NCBI GenBank assembly: GCA_038230515.1
Contig: JBBRND010000007.1
Coordinates: 1-64,000 of the forward strand
Direction of reading: 5' to 3'
Origin: JAPLDB01 sp038230515
GTDB lineage: Bacteria > Bacteroidota > Bacteroidia > AKYH767-A > 2013-40CM-41-45
Length of the DNA: 64,000 nt
The notes under the pieces are model-generated. The model had not been told where the DNA came from. It ran no database searches and was given only the letters and a program-made list of their open reading frames with translations. The translations under genes and the position numbers were made by a program. How positions within the stretch are numbered: the stretch's first letter is position 1; each line of letters opens with the position of its first letter. Shown piece by piece: positions 7,899-17,385 of the stretch.

Positions 7899-9430
7899 GG
7901 CAAATGTTTTCATCCTCTTTCTTTTTATTTTTTCTGCCCTGCATTCTTTTTCTCAAAACCCTTTAGTGAAGATGTGGGATAAGAGGTTTGGGGGGACAGG
8001 GACTGACGAACTCTTCCGCTTTCAACAAACAAAAGACGGAGGATTTATTCTTGGAGGATATTCTCAATCCGGCATTGGCGGAGACAAGACAGATTCCCTG
8101 CGAGGCGGTGCGGGAGATTTGGATTACTGGATAGTAAAAACCGATTCGTTTGGTAACAAAGAGTGGGATAAGGATTTCGGAGGAACTTCTGACGATAAAT
8201 TTAATTCATTACAGCAAACCACTGACGGAGGATATATTCTCGGAGGGGGTTCTCTTTCCGGCATTAGCGGAGACAAGACACAAGCAAATTGGGATGCGAG
8301 TTTACATACAGCTGACTACTGGATTGTAAAAACCGACTCGCTTGGTAACAAAGAGTGGGATAAAGACATCGGAGGAACGGGTTATGATGAACTTTTTTCG
8401 TTGCAGCAAACTGCTGACGGGGGATATATTCTCGGGGGAACGTCCGGGTCTGGAATTGGCGGAGACAAGACAGATTCCCTGCGAGGCGGTACTTTCGATT
8501 TAGATTACTGGATAATAAAAACCGATTCGCTTGGCAACAAACAGTGGGATAAAGATTTCGGAGGAACGGGTGGTGATGATTTTTTTTCATTGCAGCAAAC
8601 AGCTGACGGAGGATATATTCTCGGAGGATATTCTCAGTCCGGCATTGGAGGAGACAAGTCAGATTCCTTGCGAGGCGGAGGTGTAGATGTGGATTACTGG
8701 ATTGTAAAAACCGATTGGCTTGGAAACAAACAATGGGATAAGGATTTTGGAGGAACTGGTTAAGATGAACTTTATTCATTAAAGCAAACTGCTGACGGAG
8801 GATATATACTCGGAGGATATTCTCGTTCCGGCATTGGAGGAGATAAGTCAGATTCCCTGCGGGGCGGTGCTGGAGATATTGATTACTGGATTGTAAAAAC
8901 AGATTCGCTTGGCAACAAACAATGGGATAAGGATTTCGGAGGAACTGGTGTTGATGAATCTTTTTCATTGAAGCAAACTACAGATGGAGGATACCTGCTT
9001 GCCGGTTATTCAGAATCACCAATAAGCGGAGATAAAACAGAAAATAATCTTGGTACGTGGCAAACATGGGTGGTGAAAACAGATTCACTTTGTATTAAGC
9101 AATGGGATAAAACAATTCTTTCTCCAGGCCAAGATGAGACAGGGTACGCCATTCAAACAAAGGACGGATGCTATGCCATTGCAAATATGGATGATGGAGG
9201 AATAGGCGGATATAAAACACAGGCAAGCCAGGGAAGTTGGGATTACTGGCTTATCAAATTCTGCGATAGCACACTCGCAACAAGCATCAGCGAAATCCCC
9301 AATGAAAATATTTTTTCAGTGTATCCCAACCCAGTTGCAGATAAGTTAGTAGTCAAGAGTTCGGAGTTAGAAGAAAGAGAAGTTGACATTACAATTTACA
9401 ATCTAGTTGGAGAAAAGGTATTGGCTGTTT

Positions 9431-9467
9431 CTCCCCTCTCTCTTGGGAGAGGGGTCGGGGGAGAGGC
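9431..9467 (+). repeat. CTCCCCT-GGGAGAGGGG palindrome in sorting domain
   Basis: Encodes SPLSLGRGVGGE at the same loop as 7636-7672. The arms TCTCCCCTCTCT and GGGAGAGGGG pair around a short loop. Confidence 0.75.
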
Positions 9468-9587
9468 AGATGTTTCCACTCTCCCCTCTGGCATGTATTA
9501 CCTCGAAGTAACAAGTGGATCTAAAGTTTTTAGAAGAAAATTTGTAAAGCAATAACGGATTTACTCCATTAACTCAACCAACCAAAA

Positions 9588-9616
9588 AACCCCATCCACA
9601 AAAAGCAGATGGGGTT
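9588..9616 (-). terminator. Hairpin terminator of the M4 protease gene
   Basis: The stem AACCCCATC/GATGGGGTT surrounds an 11-base loop. On the minus strand it is followed by a run of T, and it lies 26 bases past the protease stop codon. Confidence 0.7.
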
Positions 9617-9641
9617 AATGAAAAAGAACGCAGACAGAATC

Positions 9642-11909
9642 TTAATCAGTTTTGATAACCTTCATTGTTTGCTTGAATGAAGGCGATTGCAGTTCGATAA
9701 AATAAGTGCCCGGCTCAAGCTCTGAAGTATTTAAGATCACTTCATTCTTTCCATCGTCAGCGAGTTTTTCTACCGGAGCGAGAACATTCTTTCCAAGCAT
9801 ATCCGTAATTCTTAAAATAACGCGCTCACCTGATGTTCCCCTGAAAATTGTTTTCACCTCGGTAGTAAACGGATTTGGAATAGCAACAGCAGAGTTTTCT
9901 GAATCGAAATCCATAACCGATTTTTCAGCGTTCAATTCTTCAGCAGAAATATCATCGCCAGGAGCTGCTTGGCGCCATAACGTAACGGCACACGGTTCAA
10001 CATAAGCAACAAAGTGCGAACCAGCCGGTGCATTAAAACCGGGATACAATACCACCTTATCATCAGAACTGTAGGTTACCGAGTACGGACTTGCAATAAT
10101 GGAATTTGCACAAGTATATGCTCCTCTTACAGTGCTGATTGACTGAAATGTAACTGAATTAAATAAAGGATAACTTCCACATACATCCGACAACCATTGT
10201 GAAGATTGCGATTCAACCCCCACAGCATGCCATGCATTTCCAACCTGTATAATCTGGCTTGAACAGCTTCCGAATATATCAAGCGCGGCATGTAGCCATG
10301 CAGCACGTGCATCAATGTATTGACTGCCTGAAGACAGGTAAGTTGTAAGTGCGCGGTAGCCGATGGCGGCAGCATTGGGCGCTCCAATACCAGTCACCGA
10401 ATATGCGGAACCATTATCATTGGTGCCTGAACCTCCAACAGAAAGAAGGTAGAAAAAATAATTCTGTACACCGCTGTTGGTGTGTACACCACCATTGTCC
10501 GTTGTGCCATTGAACCAGTTCGTTCCGTTGTAAGTATCCGGCTGGTTGTAAAGATTTGGGTTTAGGAAACTCCGGATAGCTCCCCTGTCAGCACCAACAA
10601 GCCAATCCATACTTCCTTCCACATAATTCTCAACCATCTCACCAAAAATATCAGAGAAAGATTCATTCAATGCTCCAGATTCTGACTGATAATTCAGAGC
10701 AGCGGAATACTCTGTTACTCCATGCGTAAATTCATGCCCTACTACATCATCTGCATTATAATCATCACTTGCTGAGGAGCTATTAGCAGGCCCGAAACGA
10801 AGGTAATGAGAACTGTTGCTCCATTGTGCATTGTTAGGAGTAGTAGTGCCATCTGCATTTGTAAACCAGGCATTGTTGTAGCAATCAATATTAGATCCTG
10901 AGTTATCATAGCTGTCGCGACCAAAAGTTGTAAGATAATAGTAATACGATTTTCTAATTCCAAACATAGTCTGCACTGCAGAAGTTTGCGAAGTAGCATT
11001 CCAGATATTATTGGCATCAGTATATTCAGTAACATTGCTTAAATCTGTAGCAGTGTTTGCATTACGTACATGAAGCTCAACTGAGTTACAATCGTTATCG
11101 AGATTGTAATGCGCACCTGATGCTTTCGTCCACACGCTTTGAACTCCGTTAAATGTAGTTGTTCCGGTGCCTGCCGAACAAGTGAGGTCAAGCGGAATTG
11201 AATTGATAAGCGCACCTGTTTTTGCATCAACAAAAATTCTTGCTGAAAGACCATCTTCCACGTTGATGTCAAACCTCCAGCAAAGAATCAGGTTGGAAGG
11301 CGTGCTTTCTTTTTCGCTGGTTGGTCTTGTATAAACCAATTCCCCTTTCGGAAAATAAGAAGCCGATTCATCCTTTTTCATTCTCTTATAATGTTCCTCT
11401 TCATTTGCATTGAGCCACATGTATTTTGTGCTCTTCACAAATTTCAGCGATGCAGTCAGCGCATCATTTTCAGTGAGCGAAGGTTCCTGAGGCAGATTAA
11501 TCCCGGCAACCATTTTTCCGTTCATTGAAACTGCTCTTCCATCCTTGGAGTGAACAATCATTTCCGCGCCCTCTATCTTTATTCCTTTATAGAATTGTTG
11601 ATAGCGGTAGTGAGCCATTCCCATCTGGTCGTTTTCGCCCTTTACCAATCGCATCTCATCATCTGCCTGCAGCCCAAGCGCTGCTTTGTAATCGGTGAAA
11701 ACGGTTAATGGATTTACATTAGTTTCATCTCTGAATTCGAGAAAATTATTCTCGCTCGTAGGTTTCAGCATCACCTGCATTTGTTTATTCTGTAGGATGG
11801 ATTCGCATTTAGCCGAATCGAAGAAGAGTACGATAAGCACTGCAACCAAAACCAGGTACAGAACCAGCATTCCATCCGTAATACGGGTACTAAATTTTAA
11901 ATTCTTCAT
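9642..11909 (-). CDS. Secreted M4 (thermolysin-family) metalloprotease, T9SS cargo
   Basis: This 755-residue zinc protease precursor starts with a signal or anchor (LVLYLVLVAVLIVLFF). An FTP/PepSY-type propeptide follows (roughly residues 60-220: ADDEMRLVKGENDQMGMAHYR, PSLTENDALTASLKFV). The catalytic domain has the zinc motif HEFTH (391-395) and the third ligand in GALNESFSD (E415, 24 residues from the first histidine), then the C-terminal helical lobe with NSGVQNYFFYLL. The tail holds a type A sorting domain (IPNPFTTEV to FKQTMKVIKTD). It should be exported by T9SS and autoactivated outside the cell to digest protein. It is transcribed after the tail-fibre-like gene (48 bases apart) and ends at a good hairpin. 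Confidence 0.93.
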   Translation of the reverse strand: MKNLKFSTRITDGMLVLYLVLVAVLIVLFFDSAKCESILQNKQMQVMLKPTSENNFLEFRDETNVNPLTVFTDYKAALGLQADDEMRLVKGENDQMGMAHYRYQQFYKGIKIEGAEMIVHSKDGRAVSMNGKMVAGINLPQEPSLTENDALTASLKFVKSTKYMWLNANEEEHYKRMKKDESASYFPKGELVYTRPTSEKESTPSNLILCWRFDINVEDGLSARIFVDAKTGALINSIPLDLTCSAGTGTTTFNGVQSVWTKASGAHYNLDNDCNSVELHVRNANTATDLSNVTEYTDANNIWNATSQTSAVQTMFGIRKSYYYYLTTFGRDSYDNSGSNIDCYNNAWFTNADGTTTPNNAQWSNSSHYLRFGPANSSSASDDYNADDVVGHEFTHGVTEYSAALNYQSESGALNESFSDIFGEMVENYVEGSMDWLVGADRGAIRSFLNPNLYNQPDTYNGTNWFNGTTDNGGVHTNSGVQNYFFYLLSVGGSGTNDNGSAYSVTGIGAPNAAAIGYRALTTYLSSGSQYIDARAAWLHAALDIFGSCSSQIIQVGNAWHAVGVESQSSQWLSDVCGSYPLFNSVTFQSISTVRGAYTCANSIIASPYSVTYSSDDKVVLYPGFNAPAGSHFVAYVEPCAVTLWRQAAPGDDISAEELNAEKSVMDFDSENSAVAIPNPFTTEVKTIFRGTSGERVILRITDMLGKNVLAPVEKLADDGKNEVILNTSELEPGTYFIELQSPSFKQTMKVIKTD

Positions 11910-11957
11910 GTCATTTATTTTTTAATTGTTCAACTTATAGGTTGTCTGATAATGACA

Positions 11958-13730
11958 TTAGTTTTTTGCAATAGCTTCTACTTTGTTTTTCAGCGAGTCG
12001 TTGTCCTTCTTCAATTGAATTACATAAAGCGTCAGTTCTTCAATCTTTTCCATCATTTTGGTTTGCATAGCACCTACATCTACTCCACCCTGTTCTTTCA
12101 ATTGTTTTGCTGACGGAATGCCGGGAAGATGCTGCTCATCGTTGATTTGTTTTTCCAGTTCGTTCAGCGGCATTAGTTGATGATCTTTCGAGAAAACATA
12201 ATCAGGCCAGTTTGCTTTCAACTCAACACGCATTTCAGTGCAAATTGCTTTTCCGTTTACTGACAGTGCATATCCGCTGGCAGGAGTGTTCGTCCCTATA
12301 CATAAGCTTCCCGCACTGTTGGTTCCGTTAACTACTACAATGCCTCCATCCTGATTAAGGTACAAAGGAGCAACAGAACCGTTTGAACGTGCCATTATTT
12401 CATTGTCATCAATAGCAATGTTAGTGGTGTTGCTGGCGCCAAGTTGAATAAATCCACCGCCTGATGCTGCCACATCTGTTCCGCCTACAATCTGAAGTTT
12501 AACAACAGGAGCGGAAATTCCGATACCAACTTTTACTCCGTTGCCAAGCACCATGCAGTTACTTGCTGTTACAGCAGCATTCGCTCCGATGGCTGTTGCA
12601 TTGGTGAGAGAGCCGGAACTACTTCCACCGGCAGAATATCCAAGAAAAGTATTGTAAGTACCGTTTGTAACATAGGCGCCCGAACCTTTTCCATAAAATG
12701 AATTGCCTGCACCGGTAGCAATGTAGCCGCTGTACATTCCCATGAATGTATTATCGCTTGCAGTCTTGCAGCTATAACCTGCTTCAGCTCCGAAGAATGA
12801 ATTGCTTGTTCCTGAAGAATCAGAATACCCGGCATCTCTTCCGAAGAAAGAATTGTACGTACCTCCTGTGTTAAAATATCCTGAACTTTGTCCAAAGAAG
12901 GAGTTTGCATATCCACTCGTGTTTGAATATCCTGATTTGGAACCAACAGCAGTATTTCCGGAAGTTGCATTTGAAAATAGTGCCGAGTCGCCAAATGCTA
13001 CAATGTTACTTCCTGTAGAATTGGAATAACCTGCATAACCGCCCATGAATGTATTCGCGTGACCACTGCCATTATTCTGTCCGCAACGATAACCCAGGAA
13101 AGAATTGCCGCCCGAACCGCTGCTAGCATATCCTGCAGCATACCCTATGAAAGTATTTGCGATTGACGTAGTACCAAAATATCCGGTTGCTTTACCGAGG
13201 TAAGTATTGTAAGAACCACTACCATTTGCATAACCGGCTACCTGACCGACAAATGTATTGTCAGTGCCGATTGTTGTTCCGGATCCGGCAGCATACCCGA
13301 GAAATGAATTAGATGTTCCGGTAGAATTTAACTGTCCGGCATACGAACCGATAAAAGTATTTTGAGTTCCCGTGTTTGTAGTGTGCAAGGTAAGCCCCAC
13401 CAATGTGTTTCCGAAACCCTGGGTAGATAAAGCAGGTGTTCCACCAATCCGGTAAATCGAATCTGTGTTTATGCTTCCGCTTACATCCAATCTGTAAAGA
13501 GGAGAAGAATTGCCAATACCAAAATTTCCGGAACCGGTCATTGTAGCACGTTCAAAATTGTTTGTTCTGATTTTAAGCGCCACGTTATCCGTAGTTCCTA
13601 AAAAATTAGTTGATGAATTGGTGCCTGCATTTCCGGTTAATGACCATTGTGATTGTGCAAGAACACCCGATGAATTGCTCATCATTGCTGATGCAATGAG
13701 TACTGAGCGAAGAAGATTTGTAGTTTTCAT
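11958..13730 (-). CDS. Tail-fibre/YadA-head-like repeat surface protein
   Basis: This 590-residue protein has a signal peptide (SVLIASAMMSNSSGVLAQ). It carries about 15 short repeats of the type NTFIGYAAGYASSGSGGNS, with G-x-S-A-G turns (roughly residues 105-390) like the heads of trimeric adhesins and phage tail fibres. The C-terminus is the conserved Bacteroidota region with ANWPDYVFSKDHQLMPLNEL and HLPGIPSAKQL, ending in a coiled coil (KMMEKIEELTLYVIQLKKDNDSLKNK). No T9SS sorting domain is visible. It is probably a trimeric extracellular fibre, but its route to the surface is unclear. It precedes the protease gene on the same strand. Confidence 0.8.
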   Translation of the reverse strand: MKTTNLLRSVLIASAMMSNSSGVLAQSQWSLTGNAGTNSSTNFLGTTDNVALKIRTNNFERATMTGSGNFGIGNSSPLYRLDVSGSINTDSIYRIGGTPALSTQGFGNTLVGLTLHTTNTGTQNTFIGSYAGQLNSTGTSNSFLGYAAGSGTTIGTDNTFVGQVAGYANGSGSYNTYLGKATGYFGTTSIANTFIGYAAGYASSGSGGNSFLGYRCGQNNGSGHANTFMGGYAGYSNSTGSNIVAFGDSALFSNATSGNTAVGSKSGYSNTSGYANSFFGQSSGYFNTGGTYNSFFGRDAGYSDSSGTSNSFFGAEAGYSCKTASDNTFMGMYSGYIATGAGNSFYGKGSGAYVTNGTYNTFLGYSAGGSSSGSLTNATAIGANAAVTASNCMVLGNGVKVGIGISAPVVKLQIVGGTDVAASGGGFIQLGASNTTNIAIDDNEIMARSNGSVAPLYLNQDGGIVVVNGTNSAGSLCIGTNTPASGYALSVNGKAICTEMRVELKANWPDYVFSKDHQLMPLNELEKQINDEQHLPGIPSAKQLKEQGGVDVGAMQTKMMEKIEELTLYVIQLKKDNDSLKNKVEAIAKN

Positions 13731-13934
13731 TTTTACTTTTGGTTTTAGAGAATTTAATTGATTTGATTTTTATTATGCCGCAATGATATTCTCAGCCACA
13801 GCCGAAATGCAAATCCGATTACTAAAAGGAGAGTTTGGTCTATTGAATGAAAATTAAAACCGTCCATTGGAACATGAATGATTAAACGGTAAGCCGCAAT
13901 GAGTGAACGGCAACTGTCTTGAATAAGTGTAACC

Positions 13935-13942
13935 TATCTTTG
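13935..13942 (+). promoter_or_regulatory. Bacteroidota -7 element TATCTTTG
   Basis: TATCTTTG matches TAnnTTTG, 30 bases before the kinase start. The nearest upstream TTG has a spacer of only 13 bases, so only the -7 box is supported. Confidence 0.45.
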
Positions 13943-13971
13943 TCCGCATAAAAAAAAACAATATTGCACTA

Positions 13972-15969
13972 ATGAATTTTAGGTTGCTGCTTCTTCTTAT
14001 TTTCAATTTACAGCTCGGCTTAACGGCATTCGGTGATACTGCTAACACTGTTGAAAGCTTACAGCAGCTTCTTTCACATGAAAACAATGTTGCAAGAAAA
14101 TTTGAGCTCTGTAATCGTTTAGTTGATATTTATAGTTTCACCAACAAGAAAAAAGCTGCCGAACAGATCGGGCCTCTTCAACAACTCGCTTCTGAATCAG
14201 GTGATGAACATCTTCAGTTAATAGCCCTTGAAAAATTATGCTACCTGTTTGCACGTTCCGGTCATCTTGATTCTGCAGAAATTATTCTGAACCGACTAGC
14301 AGTTCTCCCTCAGTCAGAAATTTCCGGTCAGGATTTGGCTTTCGTAAATAAAATGCAGGGAATTGTTTTTGTTGAAAAAAGTAATTACAACGAAGCAATG
14401 AAGTATTTTCAGCGTAGTTATGAGATGTACGATTCTCTACGCGACTACAACGGGAAATCCTCCTCTCTCCTCGAAATGGGGAAAATTCTTACTGACCAGG
14501 CACAATATGAACAGGCAGCAAAATATTTCAGAGAAAGCAATTCAATCGCGCACTTGAACAATGATCTTCCGGGGCTATTTACATCCAATCAAAATATCGG
14601 TAATATTTTCTTTATACAGCAACAGCATGATTCAGCAGAAAAATATTATCGCATTGAGTTAAGCTATGCACGCTTGCTTGGCGAAGAGCCTCTGGCATCC
14701 GCATGTATAAACTTTGCAGATTTAAAAGTTTCGCAGAAAAAATTTAATGAAGCTACCCCTTATTATGAAAACGCGATTGCCTATTTCATCCAAAATGGAA
14801 ATGCAAAAACCAATGCAAAACTCTTCAACAGCATTGCCTGGTGCAAGTACATGCAAAACCAATTGGATGAATCGTTGAGCTATTTTGAAAAAAGCAATCA
14901 GCTTAATGATTCACTCAAAGACTACGACCTGATGATTGAGAATTATGGATTTGTCAGCGACATTTATGCAGATAAGAAGGATTTTAAAAATGCATATCTG
15001 TTTCAAACAAAACTGGAATCAGCAAAGGATTCGATGTATAAACAGTTGCGCGCTGAAAAACTATTGCATCTGGAAACAGAATTTGAAACCTTCAGAAAAG
15101 AGAAAGAAAACCAATTGCTGAAAGATGAAAATGAATTGACAAAAACTACGTTGCAGCGCAATAGAATTGTTCTTATTGCAGGAGCTATATGTCTCGTGCT
15201 CTTTGTCATTCTTCTACTTGTTGTATTAAGAAGCAATTTACACCGGCTCCGAAATATCGACACTCTTGAAAACCTGAATCAACAACTGCAACTTCAGCGC
15301 GATGAAATTGTACAGATGAATAATAAACTGGAGATAAGAGCGCTTCGGGCACAAATGGATCCGCATTTCATCTTTAATTGCATGAGCTCCATTCAGGAAC
15401 TTATCTTAAAAGGCGATGCAGATGTTGCAAGCAATTATTTAGTAAAGTTTTCACGACTGCTCAGAATGGTTCTTGAAAATTCAGAACATGATTATGTTTC
15501 GCTCGACAAGGAACTTGAAATGGTTCGCCTTTATCTCGACCTGGAAAATATCAGGTTGAAAGATAAATTCACGTACTCAATCAATGTTGACGAGGAATTA
15601 TTTGAAGGCGAAATAATGGTACCCACACTGGTCCTTCAGCCATTTGCTGAAAATGCCTTGTGGCATGGGTTACTTAATAAAGAGAATAACCGCAAATTGG
15701 ATATTACACTGAAGGCAGAAGACGATATACTTATTTGCATAGTGGAAGATAATGGAATCGGCCGTAAAAAGGCGCGCGAAAAAAAAATGGGAATGACAAA
15801 GCATGCCTCACGTGGCATGAAAGCAATAGAGGAGCGTCTTTTAATAATCGGAAAAAATCTTTATGAAAAATCAGGTCTCGAAATTGTTGACTTGTACGAT
15901 CAGGAAAATAACTCGTGCGGAACCAAAGTGATTATCAAAATTCCAATACACTTTTCAAGAGTTGTTTGA
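13972..15969 (+). CDS. TPR-containing LytS-type sensor histidine kinase
   Basis: This 665-residue protein has a signal or anchor, then a periplasmic array of TPR-like helices (about residues 60-340: NEAMKYFQRSYEMYDSL, YEQAAKYFRESNSIAHL). One membrane helix (about 398-418, LIAGAICLVLFVILLLVVL) and a coiled coil follow. The His_kinase domain has the phosphoacceptor H465 in MDPHFIFN, and the ATPase has QPFAENALWHG and EDNGIGRKKA. It should phosphorylate the LytTR regulator encoded immediately downstream, whose start lies 16 bases after this stop. The TPR input suggests sensing through protein contacts in the periplasm. The signal and target genes cannot be read from the sequence. Confidence 0.9.
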   Translation: MNFRLLLLLIFNLQLGLTAFGDTANTVESLQQLLSHENNVARKFELCNRLVDIYSFTNKKKAAEQIGPLQQLASESGDEHLQLIALEKLCYLFARSGHLDSAEIILNRLAVLPQSEISGQDLAFVNKMQGIVFVEKSNYNEAMKYFQRSYEMYDSLRDYNGKSSSLLEMGKILTDQAQYEQAAKYFRESNSIAHLNNDLPGLFTSNQNIGNIFFIQQQHDSAEKYYRIELSYARLLGEEPLASACINFADLKVSQKKFNEATPYYENAIAYFIQNGNAKTNAKLFNSIAWCKYMQNQLDESLSYFEKSNQLNDSLKDYDLMIENYGFVSDIYADKKDFKNAYLFQTKLESAKDSMYKQLRAEKLLHLETEFETFRKEKENQLLKDENELTKTTLQRNRIVLIAGAICLVLFVILLLVVLRSNLHRLRNIDTLENLNQQLQLQRDEIVQMNNKLEIRALRAQMDPHFIFNCMSSIQELILKGDADVASNYLVKFSRLLRMVLENSEHDYVSLDKELEMVRLYLDLENIRLKDKFTYSINVDEELFEGEIMVPTLVLQPFAENALWHGLLNKENNRKLDITLKAEDDILICIVEDNGIGRKKAREKKMGMTKHASRGMKAIEERLLIIGKNLYEKSGLEIVDLYDQENNSCGTKVIIKIPIHFSRVV

Positions 15970-15985
15970 AAAAAAAGTATCTCAG

Positions 15986-16729
15986 ATGATAAAGGCATTG
16001 ATAATTGATGATGAAGAGAGTGCAGTGAATGTCGTTCGCTTGCTATTGAACAAGCATGTCCCGTTTGTTGAAGCTCACATTGCAATTGGGTCGCAGCAGG
16101 GGATTGAAAAAATAAAATCTCTCAAACCGGAACTTATTTTTCTTGACATTGAAATGCCGGTTATGACGGGATTTGAAGTCCTTAATCAATTTCAGGGTGC
16201 CGGTTTCGAAGTTATTTTTATCACTGCATACGGGCATTACGCAATAAAAGCAATTCGGTTTAGTGCGCTTGATTATTTACTCAAGCCCATTGATGTTGAA
16301 GAACTCAAAACAGCGGTGAATCGCTACGTTGAGAAAAGAAAAAACAAATTCAATTCCGGTGAGCAGGTTGCAAACTTTATGCACAACCTTAAATCAACTC
16401 ATGAGGATAATTACAAACTTGCAATTGCCACCACAGAAGGCATGCACTACTTCCCGACAAACGAAATTATTCGGCTGGAGGCAGATGGAAATTATACCCG
16501 CATCTTCCTGATCAACAAAAAAATGATCATCGCCTCCAAAACGCTAAAAGAGTTTGATGAAATTTTATCCGATTATGATTTCATTCGTGTGCATAGAACA
16601 CACTTGGTAAATAAAAAATTTGTGAAACGTTATCTGAACGAACGATTTGTAATACTGCAGGATGAAACAAGTGTCGAGGTATCAAGAAGAAAATCTGAAG
16701 ATGTTAAAAACATCTTAAGTTCGTCCTAA
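15986..16729 (+). CDS. LytTR-family response regulator
   Basis: This 247-residue regulator has a receiver domain: acidic pair DDEE near the N-terminus, phosphoacceptor D54 in LIFLDIEMP, ITAYGHYAIKAI and K in LLKPID. It ends in a LytTR DNA-binding domain (IIRLEADGNYTRIFL, IRVHRTHLVNKKFV, VEVSRRKSEDV). The ATG at 15986 was chosen. A TTG at 15962, overlapping the kinase stop, would add eight residues with no homology to receiver domains. It is the partner of the upstream TPR-LytS kinase. A hairpin follows the stop codon. Confidence 0.92.
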   Translation: MIKALIIDDEESAVNVVRLLLNKHVPFVEAHIAIGSQQGIEKIKSLKPELIFLDIEMPVMTGFEVLNQFQGAGFEVIFITAYGHYAIKAIRFSALDYLLKPIDVEELKTAVNRYVEKRKNKFNSGEQVANFMHNLKSTHEDNYKLAIATTEGMHYFPTNEIIRLEADGNYTRIFLINKKMIIASKTLKEFDEILSDYDFIRVHRTHLVNKKFVKRYLNERFVILQDETSVEVSRRKSEDVKNILSSS

Positions 16730-16760
16730 ATGCGGAATTCAAAATCCGGAGGTTATAAAA

Positions 16761-16785
16761 ATGCCCTGATTTAAATCAGGGGCAT
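16761..16785 (+). terminator. Hairpin after the kinase/regulator pair
   Basis: ATGCCCTGATTT pairs with AAATCAGGGGCAT with one bulge. It lies 32 bases after the regulator stop and before the convergent peroxiredoxin gene, so it may serve both strands. The T-tract is poor. Confidence 0.5.
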
Positions 16786-16815
16786 TCTAGAAAATTCATT
16801 TAGTTGTGAGGCAAA

Positions 16816-17289
16816 TCAATTCAGCGCTTTAACAGCATTCTTTATTGCTTCCATGTTCGGAAAATCTCCCTGTGCATTCAGTACTTCTGCAAAGCGAAGA
16901 ACACCTTCTTTGTCAATTACAAATGTGGAACGCATTGCCACACCATTGTAACCAACGGAAAAATTATTGTTCACTACACAATACGCGTTGATTGCTTCTT
17001 TATTGAAATCCGAAAGCAGCGTAAGGTTATTCAGCTTGTAGTCTTCTTTGAAACGCTTCAATGCAAAAATCATATCCACAGAAATGCCAATTGGCACAGC
17101 ATTCATCGAAGTGTACGAATTAAAATTTTCCTGAATCTCGCACATCTCTTTGGTACAGGTACCTGTCCATGCCGCAGGAAAGAAAAACAACACAACGTTT
17201 TTTCCTTTGTAGTCGGCAAGAGAATGAACTTTCTTGTCAGGATCAGGCAACTTAAAGTCAGGGGCTTTTTGTCCGATTGTTAAACTCAT
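16816..17289 (-). CDS. Peroxiredoxin (AhpC/TSA family, PrxQ/AhpE-like)
   Basis: This 157-residue cytoplasmic thiol peroxidase reduces hydrogen peroxide and alkyl hydroperoxides. The active-site motif PxxxTxxC is seen as PAAWTGTC, with peroxidatic C45. C50, five residues later, is placed like the resolving cysteine of BCP/PrxQ enzymes. The conserved R of MRSTFVID is also present. It is a single-gene unit, divergent from the aquaporin gene, with about 96 bases between the two starts. Assignment to PrxQ rather than AhpE is uncertain. Confidence 0.9.
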   Translation of the reverse strand: MSLTIGQKAPDFKLPDPDKKVHSLADYKGKNVVLFFFPAAWTGTCTKEMCEIQENFNSYTSMNAVPIGISVDMIFALKRFKEDYKLNNLTLLSDFNKEAINAYCVVNNNFSVGYNGVAMRSTFVIDKEGVLRFAEVLNAQGDFPNMEAIKNAVKALN

Positions 17290-17385
17290 AGTAAATATCT
17301 TTTTAAAATTTGAGGTGCGAAAGTAACAAGAAGTTCTATACTTGTAGCTTCAAAAAGATATTTACTAACCAAACACCCAACCACA

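Larger units (their letters stand above)
7804..9555 (+). pseudogene. T9SS repeat-family gene interrupted by an in-frame stop
   Basis: The frame runs from 7804 to 9555 with a single TAA at 8761-8763. The TAA falls inside the unit motif GGTGYDEL: the equivalent unit at about 8371-8400 reads GGT TAT GAT GAA, here GGT TAA GAT GAA, so TAT changed to TAA by one base. Upstream are 319 residues with the same repeat-extended signal leader as the gene at 3427 and about five QWDKDFGGT units. Downstream, in the same frame, are two more units and a complete type A sorting domain ending FRRKFVKQ. It lacks the PKD/Ig module. The upstream part would be secreted to the periplasm without a sorting signal. Nonsense mutation, readthrough and base-call error are all possible. 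Confidence 0.85.

Noticed and set aside
8264..8968. A 234-residue minus-strand frame opposite the T9SS repeat gene
   Set aside because: It mirrors the repeated plus-strand codons, crosses the internal stop region by chance and has no signal or domain.
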